64,000 nt of DNA, from contig JBEWZL010000163.1 in NCBI GenBank assembly GCA_045837725.1, forward strand, positions 62,001 to 126,000. Direction: 5' to 3'. The notes beneath the pieces were generated by a model that saw only the letters and a list, made by a program, of their open reading frames with translations, was not told the origin of the DNA and made no database searches. Origin of the DNA: Vermamoeba vermiformis. Taxonomy: Eukaryota; Tubulinea; Echinamoebida. A program made the position numbers and the translations under genes. Position 1 is the stretch's first letter. Every line of letters begins with the position of its first letter. Shown here piece after piece: positions 62,904 to 64,000 of this stretch.

Positions 62904-64000
62904 ATGGAGCCAGCAACCAAGAAACCAAAGTAACTATAACATTCTAATTATTAATTATTATTAATTATTATAATAATAAGCCAATGCATCTCAGGTTAAA
63001 CACATCCGGTAATGCAGCAACAGAGACTCTGCATCTGAGTACGGCCTTTCTTTTCAATCATATCTCGAACACCACTAATTTATTATTAATTATTATGAAG
63101 CGTGCGAGCATATTCACATCGATACAAGCATTTACGACGAACTGATCAGTTCTCCGAATTCACGTTTCATCATCAACAACAACAAATGGCTGATCATCAA
63201 CATGCAATACATATGGGAGTTCATACCAAGTAATTAAACACTTCATATTTCATTTTATCCTGCTGATCTTTGCCAGCTCGTGTCAAGTTCATCAAACGAA
63301 CTGAAGTTCCCTCCAGCGACGCTTTAACTCGCTTGTTTCAGGTGGTATCCGATGAAGAAAATAATCAAGTGATATTCTTGGGCCTATCTGCGTTCTACGT
63401 GCTGAGTACTGGTATGTAATAAAAGGATCCACATCCAACGACTTAACTTTTTTCGTTACAGACAGTTGGAAATGGACTCAATACGACAATATAATTAAAG
63501 CACCTATCAACGTACCGTATTGTGCTTCGGGTAGCTTCATATTCAGCTATGATAACGACAAATTGTTTCGCGGTACTTTGCCATTCAACGGAGATCTCGA
63601 AAAAATCGAAACCTTAACACGCGTTAATAATAATAATTTGAATATTAATTTTCCGTGGAGTAATAGCGCCGTTTTATATTATGGCCACTATTACTTCATC
63701 AACGCTGTTCATGAGGATAACGTGCACATCCGGTTTAATTTATTCAAACTTTGTATGACCAACAAAGGTAATTATTTAAATTATAAATAATAACATATTA
63801 ATGATATATTATACAGAATTCGTTGATCTCGGGCAAATAGCCGAATGTAGCCATGGCACTTTTGTTTTTGGATGTGTTCGAGAAAACAAACTGTACTTTG
63901 TTAGCAGCAACAACGAGTTGTTGATTATTTCCAAATTTGGTAATTGCGATGACCAAACACTCCAATACTCTGCTAACAATTCTTTTAAAGGTGCAGAAGG
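62904..64000 (+). CDS. Unrecognised beta-propeller-like protein (runs off window)
   Basis: Starts MEPATKKPK at 62904. Visible exons are joined by introns with GTAACT, GTACGG, GTAATT and GTATGT donors. The protein reads HIDTSIYDELISSPNSRFII, then FIKRTEVPSSDALTRLFQ, then repeating aromatic beta-strand units (SGSFIFSYDNDKLFRG, then YYGHYYFINAVHE, and HGTFVFGCVRENKLYFVSS). These look like the blades of a kelch- or WD-type propeller but lack their signature residues. The second intron (acceptor GAAG near 63101) was placed because the unspliced frame stops. It extends beyond the right edge. Confidence 0.55.

Overview
This window is nuclear DNA from an intron-rich, gene-dense unicellular eukaryote. 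Nearly every gene is broken by short introns, mostly 40-200 nt. Introns have GTAAGT or GTACGT donors and a CTAAC/CTAAT-like branch motif close to the AG. Gene content (Zn2Cys6 factor, exocyst Sec15, TFIIH p62, SCNM1, RasGEF, SAM and LRR proteins, DUF11 surface protein) suits a free-living amoeboid or unicellular-opisthokont-like protist. I cannot name the lineage. I see no CRISPR, rRNA, convincing tRNA, transposon or virus-like element. Exon models were made by hand from splice consensus, reading-frame phase and domain continuity.

Left third (1-13.6 kb, mainly plus strand): the start of a secreted or membrane protein (minus, cut by the edge), a four-TM Cys-rich protein, peptide:N-glycanase fused to a C-terminal PUL domain, a small C2 protein, and then three consecutive genes that each end in a PH domain: a globin-PH protein, a coiled-coil CC1-box (dynein-adaptor-like) PH protein, and a TMEM184/DUF300 seven-TM protein with a PH domain.

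Centre (13.8-27.9 kb): one 22-exon gene for a ~4,308-residue single-pass surface protein built of DUF11-type repeats with a period of about 0.9-0.97 kb. All 21 splice phases are consistent.

28-46 kb: an unrecognised basic/acidic protein; on the minus strand a RasGEF fused to a PRXL2-type thioredoxin-fold domain, a small unknown gene, an MCP1/DUF1691-like membrane protein and a tiny one-TM ORF; on the plus strand a C2 protein and Sec15; then a tandem pair of diverged paralogues of an unknown family.

46-64 kb: mostly minus strand. It holds a Gal4-type Zn2Cys6 factor, a SAM-SAM-U-box E3 ligase, a small nuclear LRR protein with a GC-AG intron, SCNM1 (plus), TFIIH p62, a large LRR-ankyrin protein (plus), a RAMA plus tandem-BRCT nuclear protein, and a beta-propeller-like gene cut by the right edge.

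The strongest theme is domain fusion. PUL is attached to PNGase, PH to globin, coiled coil and TMEM184, a thioredoxin fold to RasGEF, and RAMA to BRCT. The genes look independently transcribed, with compact, partly bidirectional intergenic spaces.
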